Shown piece by piece: positions 1-7,482 of a DNA stretch of 24,085 bases; the first letter of the stretch is position 1, and each line of letters starts with the position of its first letter. The stretch is from an uncultured bacterium (GTDB lineage: Bacteria > Cyanobacteriota > Vampirovibrionia > Gastranaerophilales > Gastranaerophilaceae), in contig USGC01000007.1 of assembly GCA_900554095.1 (NCBI GenBank), forward strand, positions 1-24,085, given 5' to 3'. Both the position numbers and the translations under genes were made by a program. The notes under the pieces were generated by a model. It was not told the origin of the DNA, searched no databases, and saw nothing but the letters and a program-made list of their open reading frames with translations.

Positions 1-365
1 TTAATAGCGGCGGTTTTTGTGGAAATTTTATTTAATTCTAAAAACTCTTTTACCGTCATACCGTATTTAGCGGCGATAGAGGTTGCAGTGTCGCCTTTTT
101 CGCACTTATGCCCGGGGACATTGAACGTGGTTCCTTTGGGTATTGCAAGGGTTGGGTCATCAAAGTATTTTTTCAAATGAAGGTTGTTGTTAATAAAATT
201 CTTCTTATCAATTAAGAATTTATTTGTAATACTTGACCATCCTCTTCCATCGGTAAGTGAAGCTTTTGCTATATATTGCGGGTCAATAGTTTTCTTTTTG
301 CTTTTTTCAATTACATCATTAAGTGTAATTATTTTGAACGAACTGTTGTAATCGAAATCAGACAT
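1..365 (-). CDS. LysM-domain protein, 5' part only
   Basis: This minus-strand reading frame starts at ATG 365-363 and stays open for 121 codons to the window edge, so its C-terminus is missing. A GGAG lies eight bases before the ATG. The protein begins MSDFDYNSSFKI and shows no signal peptide or membrane segment. Residues about 86 to the edge resemble a LysM repeat: FNVPGHKCEKGDTATSIAAK, then a YGMTVKEFLELNKI stretch, matching the usual 'V..GDT..sIA.kyg.t...l...N' pattern. LysM modules bind peptidoglycan or other N-acetylglucosamine polymers, but without a visible export signal the location is unclear. It lies downstream of upp on the same strand, beyond a terminator, so it probably has its own promoter. 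Coding status is fairly certain; function is known only at domain level. Confidence 0.75.
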   Translation of the reverse strand, partial: MSDFDYNSSFKIITLNDVIEKSKKKTIDPQYIAKASLTDGRGWSSITNKFLIDKKNFINNNLHLKKYFDDPTLAIPKGTTFNVPGHKCEKGDTATSIAAKYGMTVKEFLELNKISTKTAAI

Positions 366-390
366 TAAAATTCTCCATACTCTACACAAA

Positions 391-431
391 GTAAAAAACG
401 GCACATTATCTAAATACTTTAGACAATGTGC
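391..431 (-). terminator. Rho-independent terminator after upp
   Basis: A 14-base inverted repeat (401-414 against 418-431, one mismatch, three-base loop) is followed on the minus strand by CGTTTTTTAC. It sits between the upp stop at 464 and the LysM gene start at 365, and so ends the MCE-upp transcript. Confidence 0.8.
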
Positions 432-463
432 TATTTTTGTAAAAAAAATTTACAATCATGGTC

Positions 464-1114
464 TTAGGTGTTGAAAATCCTATCACCCGCATCGCCCATA
501 CCCGGAACAATGTAACCCTTATCATTAAGACGCTCGTCCACAGCGGCAGTAATTATTTCAATGTCGGGATAATGTTTTTGAATATTCTCAATACCTTCGG
601 GCGCTGCAATAATACAAATTACTTTAATATTTTTAATCGGGATACCCTTGTCAGCATAAAGCTTTATAGCTTCAATCAATGAGTTTCCGGTCGCAAGCAT
701 GGGATCTGTAATATAAATATAAAACTTTTCAGGATTAGGCGCCTCCATGGGAACCTTGTTGTAATACCAAACAGGCTTTAAGGTTTTTTCGTCTCTGTAC
801 ATTCCTATATGTCGTATGCAGGCTTGGGGCAGAATGTCGATTGCTTCATCCGTAAAAATCAATCCTGCGCGTAAAATTGGCGAAATAATCAAATTAATAT
901 CCGGATCAATTGTTTTGGTTGTAAATTTAGTTAAAGGTGTTTCAATCTCGACATCCACAAGGGGAAGGTTTTTAGCCGCTTCGTACAGAAGGCTTCTGGT
1001 AATTTTTCTGGTCGCTATTCTAACCCCTTGACTTGAAGTATTTTTGTTGCGCATTGTGCATAAATTCAGCAGCACAACCGGATTTTCGAGAATTCTTACA
1101 TTATTTTTATTCAT
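464..1114 (-). CDS. upp: Uracil phosphoribosyltransferase
   Basis: Converts uracil and PRPP to UMP and pyrophosphate in the cytoplasm (pyrimidine salvage). The 216-residue product has the family signatures: ISPILRAG at 77-84, GMYRDE at 104-109, the PRPP loop DPMLATGNS at 137-145, and the uracil-binding stretch DERLNDKGYIVPGMGDAGDR at 193-212. Length is close to the usual 208-215. I chose the ATG at 1114 over an in-frame GTG at 1123 because AAGGAG precedes the ATG by eight bases, and because the ATG overlaps the upstream gene's TGA as ATGA (1114-1111), a typical coupling arrangement. It shares a transcript with the MCE gene, an unexpected partner. Identification is confident. Confidence 0.96.
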   Translation of the reverse strand: MNKNNVRILENPVVLLNLCTMRNKNTSSQGVRIATRKITRSLLYEAAKNLPLVDVEIETPLTKFTTKTIDPDINLIISPILRAGLIFTDEAIDILPQACIRHIGMYRDEKTLKPVWYYNKVPMEAPNPEKFYIYITDPMLATGNSLIEAIKLYADKGIPIKNIKVICIIAAPEGIENIQKHYPDIEIITAAVDERLNDKGYIVPGMGDAGDRIFNT

Positions 1115-1737
1115 CTTTTCCACTCCTTAAGCTTTTTGCTGAAACCTGAACGATTTTTTTCTGCATTATCGAGCATTTTGTTTGCGTAATCTATTTCATC
1201 GTCAATTTTTTTAGGGGTAATGTCTACAGCTTTGCTGCGTATAAACCCGAGTTCATTCATAAAGAATGAGCATCTTGTACCTATTCTGCCAAGCGTGTCA
1301 AACATGTCATTTAACAGTGCCAAAGAGCTGTGCAGACGCTTAGGGCTATTTACTACAATAAGTTTTTTAGAGTCAATGCTTTCTTTGGTCGGCGGATAAA
1401 TTTCCAAAGACTTTGACCCTCCAAGTCCGTTAAATTCAACCGTTGCAATGGCGCCTTCTGGTATATAGGTGTCTTTTTCCGTAACAACGAATTTCACATA
1501 AACATTATTAGAGACAATATGTACCTTTTGAATATATCCGACCTGAACGCCCATAAACTTCACCGGAGAGCCGACAATCATACCGTCAACGTCAGGCATG
1601 AATATTTGATAAGTTTTTAATTCTTTGCTTCTTTTGTGCTGGTAAAGCTTCACCCCTGCGACGAAAAAACACAAAATAACAAACCATATCCCAAGTTCAA
1701 TCCAAACGTATTTACGTAAACTTGTATTCTTTACCAT
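1111..1737 (-). CDS. MCE/MlaD-family membrane-anchored protein
   Basis: A 208-residue protein with one N-terminal membrane helix (about 11-32, rich in W/I/V/F) followed by an MCE domain at about 42-118, with the pattern 'F.DV.GM..GSPVKFMGVQVG...V' and 'PEGAIATVEFNGLGGSKSLEI'. MCE proteins such as MlaD are periplasmic, form hexameric rings, and bind phospholipid for transport between the inner and outer membranes. Residues 130-208 are a hydrophilic, probably helical tail. No MlaE-like permease or MlaF-like ATPase lies beside it; the only neighbour on the transcript is upp, overlapping by four bases. A second Mla-type component, an MlaA fusion, lies about 9 kb away in this window. The substrate is inferred from the family. 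Confidence 0.85.
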   Translation of the reverse strand: MVKNTSLRKYVWIELGIWFVILCFFVAGVKLYQHKRSKELKTYQIFMPDVDGMIVGSPVKFMGVQVGYIQKVHIVSNNVYVKFVVTEKDTYIPEGAIATVEFNGLGGSKSLEIYPPTKESIDSKKLIVVNSPKRLHSSLALLNDMFDTLGRIGTRCSFFMNELGFIRSKAVDITPKKIDDEIDYANKMLDNAEKNRSGFSKKLKEWKR

Positions 1738-1744
1738 GACTTTT

Positions 1745-1750
1745 ATTATA
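1745..1750 (-). promoter_or_regulatory. -10 element of the MCE-upp promoter, almost leaderless
   Basis: On the minus strand a perfect TATAAT ends seven bases before the MCE start codon, with no Shine-Dalgarno sequence between. Initiation at the usual distance would place the RNA 5' end on or next to the ATG, so the message would be leaderless or nearly so. No convincing -35 was found. Confidence 0.45.
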
Positions 1751-1774
1751 CATAAATAAATAGTTTTTTGCTAC

Positions 1775-1801
1775 TTGCCAAAAAAGTTTTTGTATTATAA
1801 T
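1775..1801 (+). promoter_or_regulatory. Promoter of the rpoZ-like gene
   Basis: TTGCCA at 1775-1780 and TATAAT at 1796-1801, with a 15-base spacer that is shorter than ideal. The gene starts 32 bases further on. It lies back to back with the MCE promoter in the 96-base divergent gap. Confidence 0.45.
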
Positions 1802-1833
1802 ATTAAAATAAACAGAAAATGTGAGGTTTAGAT

Positions 1834-2073
1834 ATGGAACAGATTATAAAAGTAGCGTGGGATTTGAACGAAAATACAGAAAACAGATACCAGCTTGTAT
1901 ACGAAATTGCTGAACTTGCAAAAAGAATTGTAGACGAAAATCAAGCGAAAAAAGCTCACGATGACTTTGGCTTTGAAGAAAGCTATGAAAGCGGTTATTC
2001 AAAAGAAAACCCTGTAGAACACGCGATTATGGTAAAAGCATCAGAAGCTGACGACAACAGGCTCGTTGGTTAA
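1834..2073 (+). CDS. rpoZ: Probable RNA polymerase omega subunit
   Basis: A 79-residue acidic protein with GAGG nine bases before the ATG. The segment NRYQLVYEIAELAKRIVDE at 17-35 matches the omega core 'sRY.LV...A.rAr.i', and a later KENPVEHAIMVKASE segment (57-71) fits the conserved 'kPv..A..Ei' part. Omega is a small accessory subunit that assists beta-prime folding and core assembly. Length is in the usual 60-100 range. It has its own promoter and terminator, so it is monocistronic unless there is read-through into the PNP gene. The assignment rests on short motifs, and another small helical protein cannot be excluded. Confidence 0.7.
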   Translation: MEQIIKVAWDLNENTENRYQLVYEIAELAKRIVDENQAKKAHDDFGFEESYESGYSKENPVEHAIMVKASEADDNRLVG

Positions 2074-2085
2074 TTAATTTATTAG

Positions 2086-2117
2086 AATGCACAAGGTATT
2101 GTACTTTGTGCATTTTT
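2086..2117 (+). terminator. Rho-independent terminator after the rpoZ-like gene
   Basis: An 11-bp stem AATGCACAAGG (2086-2096) against CTTTGTGCATT (2104-2114), with one G-U pair and a seven-base loop, ends in a T run at 2113-2117. It lies only about 20 bases before the PNP reading frame, so any PNP message depends on read-through or on an unseen promoter. Confidence 0.8.
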
Positions 2118-2135
2118 GTGTGAAAAATTACGCAC

Positions 2136-2954
2136 ATGAACGGGGGATTAATGCAAAGTACAGTTGAATTTATAAATGAAAAAACAAACAATTTTAAACC
2201 GGAAATCGGAATTATTCTGGGCTCAGGCCTTGGCGAATTCGCGGATGAACATTGCGACACCGCAATTTCCTATAACGATATTCCGAATTTTCTAAAATCA
2301 ACTGTACAAGGGCATAAAGGCCGCTTGGTTTTTGCAGAAATCGCCGGCAAAAAGGTCGTTATGATGCAGGGCCGAAACCACTTTTACGAAGGTCATTCAA
2401 TGGCAGAAATCACATACCCGGTTAAAGTCATGAAAAAATTAGGGGTTAAGACGCTTATCCTGACTAATGCGGCAGGAGCGGTGAATAAAACTTTCAAGCC
2501 TGCGGATTTGATGTTCATAACTGACCACATAAATTTCATGGGCACAAACCCCTTAATCGGGCCAAATGACGAAACTCTCGGCGAAAGATTTCCGGATATG
2601 AGCGAAATATACAAAAAAGATTTGATAGCAAAAGCCGAACAATGTGCAAATAAACTTGGGCTTTAACCTCATAAAGGCGTATATTTTGCAACGACTGGCC
2701 CCAGTTACGAAACTCCGGCAGAAATCCGCATGGCAGGGTTGTTGGGTGCAGATGCTGTAGGAATGTCAACAGTGCCGGAAGCAATCGTTGCAAACTATTG
2801 TAAAATGAATGTTTTAGGAATAAGCTGTATTACAAATGCGGCAAGCGGAGTGAATTCTTCAGAAAAACTTTCTCACCAAGAGGTAATCGACGCAGCAAAC
2901 AAAGCTAAGTCCTCCTTTAAAGCTCTCTTAAAAGCGATAATTGAAGTTATTTAG
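2136..2954 (+). pseudogene. Purine nucleoside phosphorylase (class II), split by an in-frame TAA
   Basis: Class II PNP cleaves guanosine or inosine (sometimes adenosine) with phosphate to give base and ribose-1-phosphate. The frame encodes the expected parts in order: ILGSGLGE (phosphate loop), MQGRNHFYEGHS, TNAAGAVN, TDHINFMGTNPLIGPND and ERFPDMSEIY; then, after the stop, TGPSYETPAEIRM, GADAVGMSTVPEAIVANY and ISCITNAASGV. A TAA at 2664-2666 interrupts it at codon 177, right after the residues NKLGL. The frame resumes without a shift at CCT CAT AAA and runs to TAG 2952-2954, giving 272 positions, the normal family length. The upstream product alone would lack the base-binding Glu and Asn. One base change from CAA or AAA explains the TAA. 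GGGGGA just before the ATG at 2151 makes that the likelier start than 2136. Nonsense mutation, sequencing error and read-through remain possible. Confidence 0.85.
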
Positions 2955-3105
2955 TCTTATCTTCAGCTTTTTTCAAAATAATAGTTTTGTCATCAAAAAG
3001 AATTTCCACTTCATCTTTAAGCGGATTTACTTCCATGTACTCAAGCATGGTTTTGGTTAGTATAAAACATCGGCTGTTACCAATTGGACGTAATTTCTTT
3101 TTCAT
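2947..3105 (-). CDS. Small AbrB/MazE-like DNA-binding protein
   Basis: A 52-codon frame with AAAGGA six bases before the ATG. The product begins MKKKLRPIGNSRCFILTKTM and continues with 'LEYMEVNPLKDEVEILFDDKTIILKKAE'-type residues (about 21-48), matching the swapped-hairpin AbrB/MazE fold consensus 'rkiGNSrgi.ipk.ll....l..gdeVei...d..ivlrk'. Such proteins bind DNA as dimers, either as transition-state regulators or as antitoxins. No toxin gene adjoins it, so it looks like an orphan. Its last eight bases overlap the 3' end of the convergent PNP frame. Fold assignment is good; role unknown. Confidence 0.75.
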   Translation of the reverse strand: MKKKLRPIGNSRCFILTKTMLEYMEVNPLKDEVEILFDDKTIILKKAEDKTK

Positions 3106-3205
3106 TTTTGTTCCTTTGGTTATATATACATTAAAAAGTATACCATTAACTGCCCGGATTTTGTGTCTTGTTTATGCTTACATAATATACACAAAGGAGA
3201 ATTTT

Positions 3206-3232
3206 ATGTGTGAAGAATTTCTGAAAAATTAA
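3206..3232 (+). other. Possible eight-codon leader peptide ORF
   Basis: A near-perfect Shine-Dalgarno AAAGGAG (3193-3199) is six bases before ATG 3206, which opens the frame M-C-E-E-F-L-K-N then TAA. A weak promoter (TTGTGT 3161, TAATAT 3183) could drive it. It lies upstream of the 905-residue gene but also upstream of that gene's likely promoter, so a control role is only a guess. The rest of 3106-3319 holds no other gene that I can see. Confidence 0.25.
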
Positions 3233-3234
3233 AT

Positions 3235-3264
3235 TTGTAAATTATCGTAAATTTTGTATATACT
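3235..3264 (+). promoter_or_regulatory. Promoter of the 905-residue gene
   Basis: TTGTAA at 3235-3240 and TATACT at 3259-3264, with an 18-base spacer. Transcription would begin near 3271, leaving a leader of about 50 bases before the ATG at 3320. Confidence 0.5.
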
Positions 3265-3319
3265 AACCCTTGCCAAAAATTTCATTTCACGCAAAAATAC
3301 AAAACGGGAAGGACGAAAT

Positions 3320-6037
3320 ATGTTAGTAGGAAAAATCCAGCAAACTATACGACCGAAGCAGAAAGACTACGGCGACCTGTCTCAGAAAAAATCGCCCAAT
3401 GTCTCTCCGTCTTTGGAATTCATGTCTTTAGAAAAAAGTTTAAATATTAAGGGACCTTTAAAAAATAATTCTTCGGATTTAAGTTTTAAAGGTTCTTTTT
3501 TATATAAGGACACCGGTAAATATAATTTAAATGAATTTTTTGAATTTACCGACAAGCACTTAGGGAAAATGGTTCGAGAGCTCTACGACGAACTCATTAA
3601 ATCAGATCTCTCAAAAAACATGATTTCAACAAAAGGCAATGAAGTACAGTTGTCAAAAAAGACCATCCCTCATTTAATCGGGGATGGTTTAAAATATCCG
3701 TTCCATATTTTGCCGGGCGACGTTGTCCACGGCTCTGTGGAACTTTTAGGGCATCTCAAGCCTTTCAAAAGCTGGGCCGATAAAACCTTAAATAACAAAT
3801 TCTTTAAAGGCATTGCAGAACGCTCAGAGTTTGATACAAAAATAAATTCTTTGCGTGGGCTGTTTGAATTCCGCGAAAATGCACTTAATGATGCACTTAA
3901 AGCAGAAAAAACAAAGCTTGGCGTTGAAACTTTAACCGACGCGCAAAAAGCAAAAGTCGAAGCTGAAGTTAACAAAAATATGGAATGGCTTGTATTTCAG
4001 CGTTCTATGAAGATGTTCGATGAAAAAACAGGCAACTATGATACAAAGCACGAACGGGCTTTAAATCGTCTTGTATCAGGGCTTCCGCCGGCAATTTTTC
4101 TTGCAAACGACGCCTATAACCTTTCGCGGATGATGGACGACGATCCAAGCGCCGCAAAACATGAAAAGAAAACAAGGTTCAAACAAGAAGTTTCACGTAT
4201 CTTGATGAGCGGCTATTTAACCCTTATCACAATGGGCGCACTTCAAAAATATATTAACAATTCAAAGCTTGGCATAATGATGACTGTTGGCGGCACGGTG
4301 CTTGCGACAGAAACTTATTCAAGACTAAGAAACGGCAAGCACATAAAACGTTTGACACCAGAGGAAGCGCGGGCTGAAAATGCTCGCAAAAAAGCACCCG
4401 AAGCTGATATCAAACCTGATAAAGGCCTGACTTTCAAATCAGGAACACAGGAACAGTCAAAAGAAAAACAACAAAAGCCGCTTTTATCGCTCGATACCTT
4501 GCTAAAAGCTTCAGCAGCAGTTATAGCCGGCGGTTTTGCCATAAAAGGTCTGCGCAAAATCCCGCGGATTGACGCGATGTTTGAAGCAGCGGCTAAGCCT
4601 TTCAATAAATTCTTCAAGGATTTAACAGAAATTTCTGATTACAAAATTCCTATTGCCAAAATCGAAGAAACAGCTCAAACACTTAAAGACCACGGCTTTG
4701 GCTTAAGAGCCGAACAGTATCTCAAAGTCGCTAATCGTTCACGCGAGCTTGTGGTTGAAAAAGTTGCAAATACATTAAACAAATCTTCTGATATCGGAGT
4801 AATCAACAAATTTATCGATAATATTACCAAAAAATACACACACCCTGATACAATAAGAAGTAGTTTGAAATCGCTTTTGAATGTATTGAAAGACAACGGT
4901 TATGACGAAATTTGCCGGGAATATCAATATAAGATGATCGGCGATTTGAGAAATAACGCCTCACTTATATCAAAATTAAAAGAAGCTGCGGCAGATTTAC
5001 AAAACCTCGGAAATGCAAACAAAGGCCTTGTAAAAGCCGTTCTTGACAACAATCTTAAAAAAGGCGACACAAAACTTCTTATCTCAGTAAAAAACGCTCT
5101 TGGACAAAAAGGTGAAATACTGTTTTCAGACTATGAAGACGCGCTCAACGGCCTCGTAAACCTAGGCACAAAAGATACGAAATACAAGCCTTGGGTAGTA
5201 TTTTTGAAAACACCTTTCAGCTTTGCGTGGGATGTAGTGAAATTCCCATACAAAATTGTAAACCAGGCTGTTGAAATCTTTACAAAAAAAGCTCCAAAAT
5301 CTCAAAAGTCTATGGATGCACTCAATATGGAAGCAGTATCCAAAAGCTTTGACAAGATTTCGCGTGAAGCTAAAAAGGTTCGAGACGCAATAGCAAGCAC
5401 CAGCGATGAAGTACAAAAACAAAAATATATTAAAAAATTCCAAAACTTCATCACCGAAACAACCCTGAAAGCCTTTAATGTTGATAATATTTCAAATGTT
5501 TCAAACAGTGAACTTTCAAATTTAGCCAAAACAGTTACAGCGGCTGCGACAATATGGTTCTTGATGACAGACAACTACAACATGGTTATGCTGAAATCCA
5601 ACGGTAATGATGTCGAGGGCGCTGAAACAAAATTCAAAGAAAGATTTGTTCAAGAAGGTTCAAGGTTGTTCTACCAGACATTACTGATAGACTTGTTTAA
5701 CAACACATTCCGCAAACAATACAACGGATCGCTATTCGGTATGAGCTGGATTACATTGACGAACACGACAATGGGTGAATTCTTTACGCGTTCATCAGTC
5801 GGCGTTCCAATCGGCGAACACACAAGAAAAGAACTTCTTGATCATGAAGAAAAAATGAATAATGCCGAAGGGTTCAAAAAACGCTACAACGACTTTATGA
5901 TAAGACTAACCGGCAAACGTTCGATTAAGTCATACAACGTTAACCCTGCCTTAACTCAGGCGCAGACTTCTGAAAAGATGACTGTTCCTCCGACAATGAC
6001 TGGCAGCAATATTTTCGAGAAGATGATTAAAGGTTAG
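3320..6037 (+). CDS. Large protein of unknown function with an internal duplication
   Basis: I do not recognise this 905-residue protein. The start at 3320 is chosen because GGGAAGGA precedes it; an in-frame ATG at 3254 lies inside the likely promoter. The N-terminus (1-60) is polar, with a SFKG motif at 55-58 and no signal peptide. Two moderately hydrophobic stretches lie at about 295-330 and 396-412, and a third near 736-748. Residues about 260-342 and 747-831 resemble each other: FLANDAYNLSRMM against FLMTDNYNMVMLK, then RFKQEVSR against RFVQEGSR, ending in '..ET..R...G..I' and '..EF..R...G..I'. The middle (430-620) looks helical with many Lys and Asp. It is monocistronic and ends two bases from plsY, transcribed the other way. 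No function is claimed. Confidence 0.85.
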   Translation: MLVGKIQQTIRPKQKDYGDLSQKKSPNVSPSLEFMSLEKSLNIKGPLKNNSSDLSFKGSFLYKDTGKYNLNEFFEFTDKHLGKMVRELYDELIKSDLSKNMISTKGNEVQLSKKTIPHLIGDGLKYPFHILPGDVVHGSVELLGHLKPFKSWADKTLNNKFFKGIAERSEFDTKINSLRGLFEFRENALNDALKAEKTKLGVETLTDAQKAKVEAEVNKNMEWLVFQRSMKMFDEKTGNYDTKHERALNRLVSGLPPAIFLANDAYNLSRMMDDDPSAAKHEKKTRFKQEVSRILMSGYLTLITMGALQKYINNSKLGIMMTVGGTVLATETYSRLRNGKHIKRLTPEEARAENARKKAPEADIKPDKGLTFKSGTQEQSKEKQQKPLLSLDTLLKASAAVIAGGFAIKGLRKIPRIDAMFEAAAKPFNKFFKDLTEISDYKIPIAKIEETAQTLKDHGFGLRAEQYLKVANRSRELVVEKVANTLNKSSDIGVINKFIDNITKKYTHPDTIRSSLKSLLNVLKDNGYDEICREYQYKMIGDLRNNASLISKLKEAAADLQNLGNANKGLVKAVLDNNLKKGDTKLLISVKNALGQKGEILFSDYEDALNGLVNLGTKDTKYKPWVVFLKTPFSFAWDVVKFPYKIVNQAVEIFTKKAPKSQKSMDALNMEAVSKSFDKISREAKKVRDAIASTSDEVQKQKYIKKFQNFITETTLKAFNVDNISNVSNSELSNLAKTVTAAATIWFLMTDNYNMVMLKSNGNDVEGAETKFKERFVQEGSRLFYQTLLIDLFNNTFRKQYNGSLFGMSWITLTNTTMGEFFTRSSVGVPIGEHTRKELLDHEEKMNNAEGFKKRYNDFMIRLTGKRSIKSYNVNPALTQAQTSEKMTVPPTMTGSNIFEKMIKG

Positions 6038-6039
6038 AT

Positions 6040-6648
6040 TTATTCTCTAACTTTGTTTTCTTCACCTTTAATTAAGCGTTGAATGTTTGAGCGGTGAAGG
6101 TAGATGATATAAATTGCTCCAAGTGCACAATATGCAATGTAGGCCGCCGGTTGATGGAATAAATACATTAACAGTGGAGAAATCGCAAGAGCAATTATCG
6201 AGCCTAGTGAAACGTATTTTGATGTGTAAGTTATAACACCCCAAATTGCCGCGATAATCAGCCCTACAATCCAATTTAGCGCTAAAATTGTACCTACACC
6301 AGAGGCAACAGATTTTCCGCCGGTGAATTTTAGAAATATTGATTTGCTATGCCCGAGAATTACCGCTATTGCCGCAAGCACCGGCAAAAGTCCTATACCT
6401 GTGAAAGTTGTTGCAAATATTTTGGCTAAAACAACAGGCAGTGCACCTTTAAATGCGTCGAGTAGAAGAGTTATGAAAAACCATTTTTTGCCCATCACTC
6501 TTTTAACATTAGTGGCGCCGGTTGAGCCTGAGCCTATTGTCCGAATGTCTTGGCCTTTTGCAAGTTTAACAATAATGTAGCCTGTAGGAATTGAACCTAT
6601 TAAATATGCACCTATTAAAACCGCTAAAATTTCAATTATCTTTTCCAT
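6040..6648 (-). CDS. plsY: Glycerol-3-phosphate acyltransferase PlsY
   Basis: Transfers an acyl group from acyl-phosphate to glycerol-3-phosphate, making lysophosphatidic acid, the first committed step of membrane phospholipid synthesis. The 202-residue protein spans the inner membrane several times and keeps the three active-site loops: GSIPTGYIIVKLAKG with DIRTIGSGSTGATNVKR (about 18-50), LGHSKSIFLKFTGGKSVASG (about 98-117), and the C-terminal LHRSNIQRLIKGEENK. Length matches the family. AGGAG precedes the ATG. It has its own promoter and converges on the 905-residue gene with only two bases between stop codons. The identification is confident. Confidence 0.96.
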   Translation of the reverse strand: MEKIIEILAVLIGAYLIGSIPTGYIIVKLAKGQDIRTIGSGSTGATNVKRVMGKKWFFITLLLDAFKGALPVVLAKIFATTFTGIGLLPVLAAIAVILGHSKSIFLKFTGGKSVASGVGTILALNWIVGLIIAAIWGVITYTSKYVSLGSIIALAISPLLMYLFHQPAAYIAYCALGAIYIIYLHRSNIQRLIKGEENKVRE

Positions 6649-6670
6649 CGTCTCTCTCCTCTACGCGTTC

Positions 6671-6700
6671 ATTATATCACAAACCCCGCGTATAGGGCAA
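6671..6700 (-). promoter_or_regulatory. plsY promoter
   Basis: On the minus strand TTGCCC (6700-6695) and a perfect TATAAT (6676-6671) are separated by 18 bases. The start codon lies 22 bases downstream of the -10 with AGGAG between. Confidence 0.6.
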
Positions 6701-6715
6701 ATCTCCTCTAAAAGA

Positions 6716-6744
6716 TTGATTTAACAAATATAATATGATACTAT
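6716..6744 (+). promoter_or_regulatory. Promoter of the VWA/FHA/TonB-like cluster
   Basis: TTGATT at 6716-6721 and TACTAT at 6739-6744, 17 bases apart, in a very AT-rich divergent region shared with plsY. It is a moderate match to consensus; other -10-like hexamers nearby make the exact start uncertain. Confidence 0.4.
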
Positions 6745-6777
6745 TATATAAAAAGAATATAAGGTGTGAAAATATCT

Positions 6778-7449
6778 ATGAATAACAGAAGAATTATAAT
6801 TTTAGGAATTTTAATAGTAGTTATTTCAGTTGCAGCCAAACTTATTTGGTCGGCTCTTTCAAGGGTAAAAGTTGATGATTTCAAGCCTGCTGCCGTAATA
6901 TTTATGATAGATTCATCAGCTTCAAATCAGAAGGCTTTAGCAGATCAAAAGAAGACCCTGCGTCAAATATGCAACCTTCTTGATCCGGAAGATCAGATAA
7001 AAATAATTCGAGTTTCCGAAGACGCATACTTGATATACGAGGGCACTCCTTTTAACAACTCGGGCATAACTAAAGCTCTTGATGCGTTTACTGTTTATGA
7101 TGCAAAAGATTACGGAACAGCCTATGGTACTGCTATGAAAAAAGCCTTTTCACACGTTTTAACAATGCAAAAAGAAGGCTATATTCCGGCAGTGGTTGTA
7201 ATCGGCGATTTGGAAAACGAGGGCGCTGTTGAAAAACAGTTAAACTGGGATACATTGCCTCAAAATGTTAAAAATACAAAAAAATATGCACCTGAACTTG
7301 CTATGATGTTTTTGTACGCGCATCCGGAAAAATTAGATATGGTAAAAGAAAAGCTTACACCCGTATTGGGCGAAAAAAAACTTATAGTCTCACCGGAACA
7401 AAACATTGACAAATCTGTAAGAAATTTTGTCCATGCTTTAGGCAGATAA
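6778..7449 (+). CDS. Membrane-anchored VWA-domain protein
   Basis: A 223-residue protein with one N-terminal membrane helix (about 5-25) and then a von Willebrand factor A fold. The metal-binding (MIDAS) positions are visible: D45-S-S-A-S49 (DxSxS), T114 in the GTAYG segment, and D144 in VVVIGDLEN. VWA domains bind protein partners through a divalent metal; the domain here would sit outside the inner membrane with a short cytoplasmic tail. I prefer ATG 6778, with AAGGTG about 11 bases upstream; a GTG at 6766 adds four residues. It is the first gene of a cluster with an FHA-like membrane protein and TonB-C-like proteins, suggesting an assembly or signalling unit. The partner is unknown. Confidence 0.75.
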   Translation: MNNRRIIILGILIVVISVAAKLIWSALSRVKVDDFKPAAVIFMIDSSASNQKALADQKKTLRQICNLLDPEDQIKIIRVSEDAYLIYEGTPFNNSGITKALDAFTVYDAKDYGTAYGTAMKKAFSHVLTMQKEGYIPAVVVIGDLENEGAVEKQLNWDTLPQNVKNTKKYAPELAMMFLYAHPEKLDMVKEKLTPVLGEKKLIVSPEQNIDKSVRNFVHALGR

Positions 7450-7482
7450 AATAATGATAATTTAAAACATGAGGATAATATT

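Noticed and set aside
2136..2954. Two separate PNP-like genes
   Set aside because: The second part starts in the middle of the conserved GPSYETPAEIRM region and has no ribosome site; the two parts are one frame split by a single stop.
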